From Drosophila persimilis (lineage: Eukaryota; Arthropoda; Insecta; Diptera; Drosophilidae): a DNA stretch of 64,000 bases. The stretch's first letter is position 1, and every line of letters begins with the position of its first letter. The DNA lies in contig NW_020825289.1 of assembly GCF_003286085.1 (NCBI RefSeq), positions 16,864,001-16,928,000 of the forward strand, read 5' to 3'. Below, in pieces: positions 22,307-35,486 of this stretch. The translations under genes were made by a program, and so were the position numbers. A model generated the notes under the pieces. It did not search any database. It was not told the DNA's origin and saw only the letters and a program-made list of their open reading frames with translations.

Positions 22307-25300
22307 ATGGCAGTGTCCTGCCCCGAAGTTATGTACGGTGCCTACTATCCATATCTGTATGGGCGCGCTGGACCAAGTCGTTCATTCTATCAGTATGAGA
22401 GGGTGAGTATTTTCAAATAACATAATAAATAAACATAGACAAATTGAACATAACTGAACAGGTTGTACAATGCATAGTTACAGTCGGTAGATTTTATCTT
22501 ATGAATGCATTCTCTAGTATTCTCTTTGCTTGCTTAACAAACCAAGCCTAAGAAGTGTCTTTTATAGCTAAAGACTTTCCAAAGTTGTATTCTAGCTAAT
22601 TATGAAAATACATTCATAGGGAATATTTCGGAAATTTGATTGCTACTTACCATATTAGGGTAGATCTTTGATCCAAAATTAAGATGAATGTCTATCAGGA
22701 CCAAATAGAACTTTTGAGCAATGAAAATATTAAAAAAAATAACGAGCCTTCAGCTCTAAATGGAATTAATCTTTTCAATTATAAAAAGTAAAATGACAAA
22801 GTACGATTTTGTTAGTTCAGTTGGAACGTTCTGTGTCACTTAATTGATCTTCACCCAATCAACGGAACTGCTTCGCGACTTCAATCAATTTGTTTCGGCC
22901 TGCTCGAACTGCATAATTAGAGGCTTCTAACAAATCATAAGAATTCACGCAGAACGCAAATCGATTTGGGACACCCGAAACAATAAAAATCCAACAGGCA
23001 GAAACGAGTAAAAGAAAGAGAAACATTTCATGGAATTCCATCGGTCAATGTGGGCTTTGTTCGTTCGTATTATTTTTTGCTAACATTGATTTCAAAGATT
23101 TCGCTGTGATTTCTGTGACAAGTACAGAAAAGTTCTCACGATGCCAGAAAGGGCTCCCTCAGAGCCGGAGCGGAGTCTGGGGCCAGGCGATTCGGGCCGA
23201 CCCGAGCCCAGGGCTGGGCTATTGGTCAGTGTCTGGCCGGACTCGGACTGGGACTCTGCTCTGGCTGCTGTCGCTGGTTCACAAAGAAATTCTTGTGTCG
23301 CAAGTTCCAATTATACAAGGCCGCGGCACCAAATCGAAATTGGCCTTTTATGTAAGTAACCGATACGACACGATTCTGATTCTATGCTTTTGCATGCCCA
23401 TAAAGAGTTGCCCATAAGAGATAAACCCGGGCCCTCGAGCTGGATTTGTGTGCCAGGGTCTGGGTCTTGGTCTTGGTCTGGGTCTGTGTTCGGGACTGGG
23501 CTCTGGTCTTCTGCAGCCAATCGCAGATTGAGTCAGCAGCTTCAAGCTGAGCTGGATGACCGGTTTATTTGGCTGTGGGCTACATCCAGGCCCAGCCGGA
23601 CAACGCACAATTTTGTCCTCCCGTCGACACTTTGTTCCTCACTCCCCCTTCGACTCCTTGGGGCAGCTAAAACAAACAAAAACCTTGGCGATCTCGTTCC
23701 CGTTCTGTTAATTTATTGTGTGTATCGCCATTAGTTCTTGCCGATCGCTTTTGGGCACCATCCCCATGCTCTTGCCCAGCTCTACAAGCATCCCGATCCT
23801 GGGGCCTTTTGTCAACCGACACAGCTGCGATCAGATAACGAGAGGAGACCCAAGGAACCCCGAAAAATTTGAAAACAAAAAGTCAACCTCCAGCAGTTGT
23901 CGCTGGTTTGTCTCTGTTCTGTGCCGTAGGGTCTGGGCCACGGGCTCTCTTTTGGTGATTTATGCCGTGTGATCGATGGGTTGACCGCTCAGCATAATCG
24001 AAATATCGTTGCACCTAATAACAGACGGTCATTGCAGCAAATACAGATACGCACTCTGTATCTGTATCTCTCGCAGGCATTGTTCTGCCTCGCCTCGGGG
24101 GCTACTGCACTTGGGGCATCCTCGTCTGCCCCACTTGGGCAATTTGGCGACGATCAGCCAGGCAGGCCGCTCCTGCTGCCGTTGTGTCGTCGCTGATAGT
24201 GTTGGGCGATAAGGCGGAACGCATTGATTATGTGCTTAAGCCAGGTGACAGATCCAGATACACGATCTGAGGGGTATATTTGCTGTGTATCAAGTGTTTC
24301 CCGCCATCGCTGCGCGTCGGGATGTCTCAATTCAAATTGTATCTATTTCCAAGCCACCAAAAAGTATCTCCGGGCTCCTTAGCCTTCTGGTGAGTCAGCG
24401 CTTTCATCTAATTAAGTTGAAAACTTTCAAATACAGCAAGTCGTAGCTCTGGCCCCTCTCCAAGACACCAGACACTGCGATACACCCACTCCAACCCACG
24501 CCCTTGGCTGCTGCACATAAATCAATGCCTCCGCTGGCTGTCAATGCCCCCGATGCACTCTTCCAAATGGTTCGTGCCTGGTTAACCCATTATTAACCCT
24601 TAGACGCGATAATAATTGGCATGTGCCCCGCCACTAGAGTGTAGTGCGACTGGGGCCAGGAGGGTCTTCTCGCTTGGATTGTAGTTCACAGTTAAATTTA
24701 GAAACATTTTCGGCGGCAAATGTTGCATGAAGCAAGGGCACCGATATAACCAAGGGGTTTGATTATCGGCCACTTATGAGGAGGGGTGCCAGTGCCCCTA
24801 ATGGGCTCATTAGACAGGGACGGCGACAGCCAAAGGTGCTGCTCGTAAATCGTTCGGAGCGCCGCATTATGTTTGACACTCCGCTAAGCTGGAAGATTGC
24901 GGCGTGATTATCGCCTTAGCCGTGACTCCACTCGGCCACCCCAGCCCCCATCTTCCGGGGCTGTGGTGCAACCTTGGATGACTCCGTGATAATATGCGCC
25001 GTACGGTCGTAAATTTAATGGCCTCTCTCGCATTTTCCATCAACATAAATTTCCGTATTGTGTCATTTTCAATTTGCTGCATCGCGTCTCATAACTCATT
25101 ACTTGCCACCTCTGGTCGACGATAGAGGTTGGGGCAGTCAACCCACACTTTTGACGCTAGAAATATAGGTACATACAATACATGAAATTTGAGAACATTA
25201 GGAATTTAGGAGTTTAAACTAGGGACATTAGGACTATCCTTTGTTTAAATGATGTTCTGCTCGAAAGATCTCTATTTTTGTTGTACTATAGAATATACAG

Positions 25301-28300
25301 CGTGTACTTAATTCAATTAAACATAGTTATAGATACTTAAGAAATGCCGAATTCTTATATTTCTTCTTATATCTTCTATGAAAAATACGTATAAAGCCCA
25401 CTAACATCTCTCTCTTTCTCCCTATATTATGCTTGCAGTTCAATCAGGATTTGTACTCCTCGTCGGGCGTTAATTTGGCCGCCTCATCGAGTGCCTCTGG
25501 CAGCTCCCACTCCCCCTGCAGCCCCATTCTTCCGCCCTCGGTGAGCGCCAATGCCGCCGCAGCGGCGGTTGCGGCGGCGGCGCACAATAGTGCGGCAGCG
25601 GCAGTTGCCGTGGCAGCGAATCAGGTCGGCACCTCCGGGTTGCAGCTGGGCGGAGGAGTCGGTGGTCCCGCCGGTGGATTGCTGGGTAGTAATGTGCCCG
25701 GGAGCAGTAGTGTTGGCAGCGTCGGGCTGGGCATGAGTCCTGGCCTAAGTGGAGCCGCCGGACACTCGCTGCACAGTCGAACGCACACGCACACGCATCC
25801 GCACCCACAGACGCACACGCATTCGCATCCGCATCCACACACGCAATCACACCCGCACCCGCATACGCATACGCATCAAACCAAAGAAGAGGATCTCAAC
25901 GTGCCACGCAGCGAAGCTGAAGGTGAGTAAGCTCGCAATCTATGTACGAGTATGTATGCGAATGCGCTACATCCTATTTGAGTGGATGATTCATTGCAAT
26001 TTTAAAGTATTTGAATGGCACTCGACGCAGCTAAATGGGAAATTTCAAAAAAATTCTATCGGAGAACTAATGAATCGAATCGATAGAGTAGAGACAAGCA
26101 TTGTTTCTCTCTCTCTCTGTCGATCTCTGTCTGTCGCTTGTTTACATTAGTATCTAGCTGAAATTGCCGGTATAGTCCATATAACAGTATTCATAATTCT
26201 TATAAGATCCTGGAGAAAACTGATCTACTATGGCCCCCCCAGAAGTACAAAACTTTTTTTCTATTACGCTGGAATTTCAAGAATTTCATTTGATGTTGCA
26301 ACTTTAGTGGAGGCCTGCAAGCCAATATCTAGATATCGATATATTTATGTATATATCATAGCAGTATTTTTTTGGCAACGTCACTCATAGAAAGAGAGAG
26401 AGAAAGCACCAGTGGATACCATTTCACACTCGCGCTAATTACTTTACAAATTCTTTGAATTGCGGAATGGCATTCCAAACCAGTTAACATTCAATAAATG
26501 ATATCAAATTTTATAAACCCCCTTGATTATCCGTAATGATTGTGAAATATTTCTCCGATTTCGCTTTTCAGCACGCTTGGTGGGCTCCCAACAGCACCAG
26601 CATCACAACGAATCATCCTGCTCCTCCGGCCCGGACTCGCCCCGCCACGTGCACGCGCACAGCCACTCGCTGCACGGCGGCGGTGCGCCAGTGGGTGCAT
26701 CATCGGCGGGCGGAACGGCCACAGGCGCCATACCCAAGGAACTGCCGACCCTGGATGCCCCACAGCCGGTCGGCGGCAATAGCCAGGGGCAAGCTCAGTA
26801 TCTGTCGGCCACCTGCGTTGTATTCACCAACTACTCGGGCGACACGGCCAGCGTGGTCGACGAGCATTTCTCCCGCGCCCTCAACTACAACAACAAGGAC
26901 ACTAAAGGTAGGAGAACGAAGCATCACCAATCTCTCCCAGCTCTCACTCCTCCATCTCCGGCCTCAGTGGGGAGCCTGTAGCTCTGATCAAAAGACCCGC
27001 TCGTGTCATGTACTTGTCTCGGCTGTCAGTTTGCGTGTTTGCCCCGATTTGCCGCATGTGAGCGGCGGCCGTGCCTCACTTGCTCCCCCAATGGGGGCAC
27101 TCGTGTATAATTAGGTGAAAAACAGAGCAGCCGCAGAAAAAATGGAAAAAGTTCAGCTAAGTTATTAAAATGTTCGCGGGAAATTTACGGCGGGCAAATT
27201 ATGCCACTGGAATGTGGGAGGGTAGGGCGAAATGAGAGGCGAGAGATTTAATCAGCCCACACAAGTGCTCTCGCTAATGTCAACTAACTGCGCTTTGCTC
27301 TCATCATCTACCATAATTGTTCTACCGTATAACAAGCGTTGAGTGAAATTTTATTAAAAAATATTCAATTATTCTCGACAGCAGTACAAATAGAGAGAGA
27401 GAATTATAAATTCCAAATGTGATAGCTTCGGTAGAGTCGAGGCTTTCTCTATTGCGTTTTGGTCTCATATAATAAACTATCATACGGTTCGTGGTCTACC
27501 GTATAACAAGTTCTGAGTGATGACCAAGCATAATGGGGGTATAACCATGATGAAATTATATATTATATCCACATACATTTTTAAAGTACGAGTAATATTG
27601 TGTTAAACAGCTGGAGTATACAAGATAAAGATAGCTAAAGTAGGTAGGTAAAGTCACTCAAAGCTTGTCATACGGTAGACCTCAAACCGTGTAATAGTTT
27701 ATTAGATGAGAGAAAAACGCACTTGGAATGGCCTGTCATCACATAGTAGTACATATGACAAGTGCTAAAACCAAAGTTGATGAGGGCCTGGAAGACCTCT
27801 GACGTGTGTTGGTACACATTTGAATATTTCTAGATAATGTAAAAGACACGCATATAAAAGGGTTTAAATAGTAGGTGAACGCTCTCAATGTATGCTGCTG
27901 TTGAGTGTCCTACGGTATAACAACTTTGATTTATGTTTCGGCGGGCTTGACCATTTATCGATACATTCCACAGCACGCCTGAGGGATTTGCTTGAGTGAG
28001 TGAAATTCATATTGAATTTGATTAAAAACTCATACGGTCTTCCCATTTCCATCCATCTTTTTCCTGCGAAAGCTATTTTAAATATTTGAATTTATGCTGG
28101 CATACGCATACTCGCATAAAAGCAAAACATAAACACTTTAAGAATCCACTCACTCGTCTCCACTCCTCTCCCCTCCTTGGGATGTCTGTGAATGTGAGTG
28201 CTACCCGAACAGGCGCACAATAAAGCATATAAATCAAGTTGCCACTTGCCACTCGCTTGTTCTTTCGATTTCAAAATTAATTACCTCCTTTAATGAAGAT

Positions 28301-31300
28301 AAACGTTTCGTTTGTTCATGCCTGTCTGTTTTGCCTGTCCGTCTATCTTATAAATACGATGCATATACATATACTACAAGTACATACATATGTCTCCTCT
28401 CTGACTTACGTATACTTTTTGCCTGTCGGCTTGTTTTTAATATGTGCTGCTATTTCCCTTTAATGCGATTTCCTTGAGACAGATGTCAGTGGCAAGGCGA
28501 AGTTCCATTATGATCGTCTTGAAATTCAAAGTACATGTACTCGTATCTATATCTTCTGTGCAAATACATTTCCACTGCTCAATCAATCAATTATCTTCTC
28601 ATTTGAATGCCGAGCAGGTGTCGGCAGTCCCTATGCTAATGTTTCGTACGTGTTCCACCCACTTAACAGTATTTTTACATCTCTTTACCGTTTCTCCATC
28701 CCCCCGATTCGAGCAGTTTGCGGTGTATTCCTTCGCCCACCGCGAATTGCTCTTAAACCTGGCATTTTATTGACTTTCTGTGGCTGCCATTCCAACCCAC
28801 CGCCTCTCCAACTTCCACTTTGATTGTGCAAATTTCAGCTCCCATTCAATTACCGTTCGGTTTGCGATAATTGGACAATTTCTGGTGCTCATTCGGCTGC
28901 TAATTGACGGTAAATGAGTTTTCTTCCCTTCTAAATTCATATCAAATTCAGAGACACACCAGCGACTATTTGTCTAATAAGATTTTAGTGTTTAAATGCT
29001 GAAATATACAATTTATATTTAAATTCTACAGAACCAGTGAATTATTTCAATGCCAATTTGTTTTCGTGAGTTTAGATGAATCCCAACGATATTCAATTTG
29101 GCAGATAATATATCTACACTTATGCAGCTGTGATTCAACAAAATAAACGCAAAAAAACCTTTCAGAGGTACAGCCGGGGTTTTTAAATCTATATTTAATT
29201 TGTTTGCTTCTTGTAGATCTATAATTTGAATTTGAAGATCTATATCTCGAATTCGTATCTGACCCCTACTTTCGATCGAAACAGAGTTGCACTGCAGCTT
29301 AAGCTTTAATCGATATCGTTAGTCGCTGGTCCGTGGATTACCGTTATGCAGGGTGATCCATAAATTCTTCCCGTAACAGGGTGCTCTTGGCATTTGCATA
29401 CGCGTTGTCTGTGCTTCTGCACTGCACACTGGCACACATTGCCGATTATAGACGGTCCCTTAAATAAAATTCAAGTTGTTAAATATACATATAAAAACAA
29501 TGTTGTTTACTTTTGCGCTGATTTCACATTTGCCTTTTGTTTTCATTTGGCGTCCTCTTTGGTAGTAGTGCTCTCTGTCGAGTCGAGGCTGCTGAATGGT
29601 ATTTAAAGTTCATTTTGGTCATTTGTCTATTTGAGCACACACGCACACCGATGCCCATTTGCATTTGTACTTTTGAAACTATTCAGCATTTTATATAGAT
29701 TTTTTATCGCAATGTGCTGCTGCTATATATACACAGATATGTATATGTATCTGGTTGGAATGTGCTATGAAATGTCGCCGGAATGCGATGCGGTCGATGC
29801 TGGTGCTGCTGCTGCTGGTGCTGCTGCTGTCGGTGCTGCGGTTCGTCTGGCGGTGGCAATGCCGAATGCCGCATAGATTCCTCATTACGATTTAAAAATG
29901 CATTTCAATTAACTGCTCCGCACACACCACACCCTGCCACACGGCACACGGACGGGTGCTAAAGAGAGACAGAGATGAGGAGAGATAGTGATAGTGAGAC
30001 TGAGACTGAGTGGCACGCTTGCACTTTTCTCTGCCTCTCTCTGGTTTTCGTTTTCGTATCGCTTTTCAAAAACACTCGATTCATCTGCTCCCTTTCGGGG
30101 CTGTTTTGTGCTTGGGCTGCTACGAGGAGTATTTAATTAGATGCCTCAAGAATTCGATTTAAAATTCCTTGGCACCCGCTGCAGCAGGAGAAACACAACC
30201 AGAAAAAGACCCAGAAGCAGCCGCAGATACAAAACAGATACAGAAACCGAAACCGATACAGAAACAGAAACAGCAAGAGAGGCCCAAAGACCGTGCTGGG
30301 GTCGCACAGCTATTTCCACTTGGTTGTCTTCTAGGACAATCTTTTCCTTTCCTTCCATCTCTCTAGCCGTCTCTGTCTGTTCATCGTTGGCGATCGGTCC
30401 TTATCGGGCCATAAATTGCTGGCCATGTCGCTGGTGACTTCATTAGGATAAAGGTGAAAGGTGAGAGAGGCAGCGGCTCTCGCTTTTGAAGATGAAAGTG
30501 AAATGCTAACGGCGAGTGGAGAGCCAGCCAAGATTCACCAAAACTGAGACTGAGACTAAGACTGAGGCAACAGCAGATACGAGTATAGCTGAAATATCTT
30601 TAGCAGTTTGCTTGTTTGCACATTAATGGGAATTCCTCGGTTTCAGCTGAGCGAGTGAGTGAATGGCAACAGCGCTGTGGGACTGATGACGACTTCTGGC
30701 AAGGGAGCCAGTCGCAATCGGAGGCAGGAGCTGAGGCACGCGGCATCCAGCCGCATCATCAGCATGCATGGCACACTCACAGACGTGCCGGCCAGAGTTG
30801 TCGACTCGCGACGGCATCGAAGCACAAACATTACACATCCACATCCACATCCTTCAGTGCAGCCAGCCTCCACTCCACTCGATTCCGCCTCCAGTTGTTG
30901 TATATTTTTCTCTCGAATTGAGTTTGGAATGTTGTCAACGCAAATGCGCCTATGCAAGTTTTTGGTATCAGGCTCCCTCGGATTCTCCTCAATTGCAGTC
31001 CTTGCCGGCTCCGTTCCCCTCCTCGGCAGCTATTTTGGGCCTGTGGCCTGGGACCAGAGGGAGCTCCATTACACATAATGGAGATGTCTTTCTTCTGCCT
31101 GTCCCTGGCTGCTGTTGCTGCTGCGGCTGCTGGCGTCGTGCGATTTCATAAACGCGTAGATTTACAACCATTTAATACAAGTGATGATCCTGAACAACAA
31201 CGCGACAACGACAACGAGCGACAACCGAAAACATTCCGCTCAGTTATTTGCAACAAGCCGTGGCGCCGTCGTCGAGGCGAGGAAGCTGGCAACCAATCCC

Positions 31301-32478
31301 GAATCCCCTCATGACTTGCCTTGGGCCTGGGATGCTGCCACTTCTTTTGTCGCACTTTGCCAGTTAATCATTCCGGCAAGTGAATGGAAATAGCCCCAAG
31401 AGGACTTGAAGCTACTTGAAAGTCGAGTAGAAACAGGTTTAAGATATTTGATTCTTTCAAATTGCACTGAAAGGATAAGGTGATAGAGGACTAGAGAGAT
31501 ATCCTAGAAGCTATGCCCCCTATAAAAAGATCACCTTAGGACCCTTCTACCAATTCTAGTTTAAAAAGGTTGAATATACACATCTTATTGTTTTTAAAAC
31601 TGGTTTCCAAATCATATGATATGTTAAATAAGAACTTTGGTAGAAAGTTACACAAAAAATAGCCTACAACTATAAATATTTTTGTTACTCGTTTCGTGTC
31701 TTACAGAAAGCCAGAGCCCCATGTCGACTCGCAACTTCCCACCATCGTTCTGGAACAGCAATTACGTGCACCCCATACCCGCGCCCACACATCCTCAGGT
31801 AAGCTCCCGAACAATGCGCTAGAATTGCGAAGGAGGCCCAGGCCCAGGCCCAGGTCCAGGCCGAAACCGATTAACTGCAATACGTGATGCAATTACAGCT
31901 TCAAGGGCTCCAGGCCGAAATCGAGGCCGAAGTCGAAGCTTCACAGCTGCTTTGTCTCTAAATAAGTTGTAATTCGATCTCCATCTCCCATCTCCCCTTA
32001 TTTCCCTGCCATAGGTGACCGACTTGTATGGCTCGGCGACGGACACTGGCTATGCCACAGATCCATGGGTGCCGCACGCAGCGGCGGCCCACTACGGTTC
32101 CTATGCCCATGCGGCGCATGCGCACGCAGCCCACGCACACGCCTACCACCACAATATGGCCCAATACGGTAGCCTGCTCAGGCTGCCCCAGCAGTACGCG
32201 AGCCACGGTTCAAGGTGCGACCCCTAATCGATGCGGCTGTTGCAACTGCGACTAACATTCTGTCTTGATCTTCCTCCCAACTCTTTGCAGACTCCACCAC
32301 GACCAGCCGACGGCCCATGCTCTCGAGTACTCCAGCTATCCCACAATGGCAGGTGAGTGGATCGAAAGAGGACGCGCCTCGACCAAGTTTAGTAATCCCC
32401 TTTACGCTCTGCTCTATTTTCACAACAGGTCTGGAGGCTCAAGTGCAGGAGACGTCGAAGGATCTTTACTGGTTCTAG
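22307..32478 (+). CDS. vg: Vestigial, wing selector cofactor of Scalloped
   Basis: Seven coding exons, 22307-22402, 25439-25922, 26572-26907, 31707-31798, 32015-32214, 32291-32352 and 32429-32478, join in phase at all six junctions to 439 residues (MAVSCPEVMYGAYYPYLYGR ... SKDLYWF). Vestigial has no DNA-binding domain. It binds the TEAD protein Scalloped and switches its targets to wing genes. The Scalloped-binding segment is at about residues 268-305 (YLSATCVVFTNYSGD, VVDEHFSRALNY). N- and C-terminal blocks (for example DLYGSATDTGYATDPWVPHA) correspond to known activation regions. Exon 3 of the transcript carries poly-Ala and a His-Thr/Pro repeat (about 25780-25877) likely to vary in length between species. 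Including the noncoding exon there are eight exons, as in D. melanogaster. Confidence 0.96.
22403..25438 (+). other. vg: vg intron 2, expected site of the boundary enhancer
   Basis: A 3.0-kb intron between GTGAGT and CTTGCAG. In D. melanogaster the second vg intron holds the dorsoventral boundary enhancer, driven by Notch/Su(H). Here a perfect Su(H) consensus lies at 23132-23140. A GC-richer, unique-looking segment runs about 23100-25090. No exon or transposon is seen. Enhancer identity is by position and not proven. Confidence 0.55.
23132..23140 (-). promoter_or_regulatory. Su(H) consensus site in vg intron 2
   Basis: GTTCTCACG on the plus strand is CGTGAGAAC on the minus strand, an exact fit to the Su(H) consensus YGTGRGAAM. 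A Su(H) site is required in the D. melanogaster boundary enhancer. I did not see another exact match in this intron by eye. Confidence 0.45.
25923..26571 (+). other. vg: vg intron 3
   Basis: A 649-bp intron, GTGAGT to TTTTCAG. AT-rich, with short CT and GAGA runs near 26110 and 26393-26405. Nothing else is recognised. Confidence 0.6.
26908..31706 (+). other. vg: vg intron 4, expected site of the quadrant enhancer
   Basis: A 4.8-kb intron, GTAGGA to TCTTACAG. In D. melanogaster the fourth intron holds the quadrant enhancer, which integrates Dpp (Mad), Wingless and Vg/Sd. A GCGGCGGC at 27062-27069 fits the Mad consensus on the minus strand. A short motif related to TACCGTATAAC recurs between 27322 and 28038. 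A (GAAACC/GAAACA)-type repeat lies near 30230-30270. Which block is the enhancer cannot be told from one sequence. Confidence 0.5.
27322..28038. repeat. Recurrent TACCGTATAAC / TACGGTA motif in vg intron 4
   Basis: CTACCGTATAACAAG occurs exactly at 27322-27336 and 27496-27510. A close form, CCTACGGTATAACAA, is at 27909-27923. ATACGGT cores are at 27482, 27670 and 28032, with the one at 27670 reading ATACGGTAGAC. Spacing is about 120-240 bp. The rest of the sequence between copies is not repeated, so this is a motif cluster rather than a tandem repeat. No factor is assigned. Confidence 0.5.
31831..31862 (+). repeat. GGCCCA short tandem repeat in a vg intron
   Basis: Five near-copies of a 6-bp GGCCCA/GGTCCA unit between the fourth and fifth coding exons, only about 35 bp after the donor at 31799. 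Confidence 0.6.
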
Positions 32479-33192
32479 GTGGACCGAAGAAGGTGGACTA
32501 GCAAATGTATAAACTCCGATCGAAAGAATCCAGCTCTCTCTCTCATCTTAAGGATTGGGAGGTGGAGGCCCCTCAAAAATAGCCAGACTTTCAGTCGGGC
32601 TTTGGAACCACTTCTTAAGCAGCCTGCAGTCTGTGTTTCTGTGTGAGCAAAACAATACAACGGGATATCGAAATTTAATTTAAATTTACCATAATGTTTA
32701 ACGTTTAAATATAATTCGTACATTTTACACACAAATTGTAAACAATTTTTCGCGCATTAAGCATAGGGTTTTCAGAGTAATTTGGTTTTGTAAGTTTAGC
32801 ATCCCATATCAGCAAGTTAGAACATACATACCTATACATATACATATACAAATACATATATATAATGCATATACACTCTATACATAAATAAATATACAAA
32901 TAAATATACGTATAAAAATACACGGGTGCATTGGTACTGTACTCGAAGCCTGCGTTGATAACATTTAATAATCGACATTTCTTGTATAGTTAACGTGAAC
33001 TTTAACATAACTTTAAAGCCACAAACAAAGTTAGAGTTTATTTTGTTTAAAACTTCAATTTTTGCAATTTCCACAAATTAGGCTAACGAAATTCAAATGG
33101 AAAACAACAAAAGAACAAAGCAAAAAATGCAATAAAATGAGATAATAAAATAAAAGAAATCAAACAAAATTTGAATACAATCATAGAATAAA
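32479..33192 (+). other. vg: vg 3' UTR
   Basis: An AT-rich trailer after the TAG at 32476-32478. AATAAA signals occur near 33132 and at 33187-33192; the latter is followed by a GT-rich run (GTTTGTTTC) suitable for cleavage. A TACATATA-type patch lies at 32822-32865. Confidence 0.55.
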
Positions 33193-33953
33193 GTTTGTTT
33201 CAATTGTTGAATCCCCTGGCTATCGTGTATTTAATGAATGGGGGGGTAAGTATCGGTCGCAGTCGGAGTTATCGGACTTATCGATCCATCAGGAAATGAA
33301 GAGGCAGAAATATTAGTCATTTATTCTTAAGGCTGATAGTCATAGGTTTCTTTCAGTAAATAGAATCATTGGAAGTCAGTATAATCCACATCAATACAAT
33401 AAGATGCCGCTGCCATACTGATCCCACCCAGGCATCTCAAATCTGCTGGCTAATGATTTCATACTGATTAACCAACGAATTCAAATCAGATAAGAATCAT
33501 AAAAGAAGAACACTAATTTCATAATCGTCGAATGTGAATGCTTTCCACGCCATTTAGCCAGGCGCCTTATTAATCTCGGGCTATTTATCATCCGAACAGA
33601 AGGAGAGGAAAGGCCCCCGCCGAACCCAAACCGAAACAAACAAATATACAACGAATATCCCAAAGGAATCTTGCATAATTAATGAAAGCACAAATCTGAG
33701 ATAGTGGCCAAGTGGTGGCACAAGTCATAAATAAGCGTCGACTCCGGCTGCAACTGCAACCGTGACTGGGAACGGTGACTGCTCTCGCCCCAACCGGATG
33801 GACAGGATTGTGGGCTGTCTTCTTTCTTTTCTTTTTCGCTATTACGAGTAGATGTACAATGAAAGTTGAAAGGGGCGCGGGGGAGACGACATATTATTGA
33901 CTTTCAATGACTTATCGCACAGTTGGCCAACGCTCACACAGTCACCACACCGC

Positions 33954-34006
33954 ACCGCACCGCCCTGCACCGCACCGCCCTGCACCGCACCGCCCTGCAC
34001 CGCACC
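33954..34006 (+). repeat. 15-bp minisatellite, about 3.5 copies
   Basis: Tandem copies of CACCGCACCGCCCTG, near perfect. Confidence 0.8.
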
Positions 34007-35459
34007 TAACTCATTCACTCACTCGATGAACCATGAACAGTTGGTCCAGTCGAAAGCAAACGGATCCCCGATCCTGCTCATGAATTAAAGAAATAAAACA
34101 AACGCGCGACATGCTCCCGCTCCATACTTTTTTTACCCACTGTCGCGGGGCCCGCTCCTCTGTGGCTCTGCTGTGTACGCAACAAATTTATTACTGATCG
34201 ATGAACCACCAACTTGTGGTGGCTGCATTGGCTGGGCAGATCGGAGAACGGGAACAGAAGCCGGTTGCGGGTCCATTATTTTAGCATAAGAATTCCATAA
34301 TTCCGAGACGGGGCCAGAGCAGGGAGGAGGCCAGCAGGGGCTGCGGAGGAGACCCCTCTTCAACAAGGTGTTCAACAATTCGCCAAATGCGTTTTGCTCT
34401 GGGTTTATCGCTTTTTAATAACTTCCCTCTGAGTTTTTCAATTCGCTTTTTTGCTCTCCCTCTGCCACTCTCTTCTTATTTACCCTTTTTTCCGTTTTGT
34501 TGTCACTCGAGTTTCATTTTGGGACAGATGGTTCCGTTTTTGGCGGCTCTACTTCCTTCCTGCCTTCTGCACACCGGAGAACGAGTGGACAGTGGCCGAA
34601 AGCCAGCTCAAACGGTTGCATTTGTGGCTGTTTATTGTCGCATTGTGTGCTAATGAGTTGTACTCGTATTCGTGGTTCACGCTTGAGTGGAGTCGGCATG
34701 GGAGTGGAGGAGCGGGCGGAGCCAGGCAGAGTTGCACTTGACATCGGGTCTACCAAGAAAGACTGCTACCAGCTCTAACTATTTCTTTGGGTATACTCCA
34801 AATATAAGAATGCGATATGAACTTGGAGTAAAATGAGTTCAAATTAGACATCTATTAAAACTCTAATGCAATTATCGCCATGTGATAGATTAGAGAGATT
34901 CGATTATGTGGATAGTCTATTGTTTCTCAAACGTAAGGCAAAAAAGGATAAAGCATAAGTAAAATTCATACCGATTCGAGTGGAATTGATCAGGTCTATT
35001 TGGATAGCTCTGCCACATATCTTTGGCGTGACCTTACCAGTTGTTCCGCTAATATATGGATCTCCCTCTGGCCATTCGACTGAGTGTCAACGAAACTGTT
35101 TGCCACATTAAATGGAAATTAATTTTACCCCAGATAAACAAGAATGCGGGGAAACAGATTTTCCAATTTGGTATTCGGTTAAATTATGTTAACAAAGCGC
35201 GAAGAACCGAAGTTGGATAATAAATAAGATGGAAAAACAATAATAAAAGTCGCACGACGAAGTGTGGCACGTGGATATTTTTGGAGCATTAGCCGGAGTG
35301 GAGGGTGAGAGTTTGGCCTCTTCTAGGGGAACTTTGACTTGGCTCGGCGACACTTTATGGCCTTCGAATGTTCGTGCCTTAGGACTGGCCGCAAAATATA
35401 AATAAATAAATTTTCCCAGAGTCTTTGGGGACGGCATCTACGAAGGAGGATGGATCGGT

Positions 35460-35486
35460 GGATGGATGGATGGATGGATGGATGGA
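35460..35486 (+). repeat. GGAT tetranucleotide repeat
   Basis: About six uninterrupted GGAT units, with one diverged unit just upstream. Confidence 0.85.

Noticed and set aside
31264-31271. GCCGTCGT in vg intron 4 as a Mad site
   Set aside because: It misses the consensus GCCGNCGC at the last base; GCGGCGGC at 27062 is a better fit, though still only a motif match.
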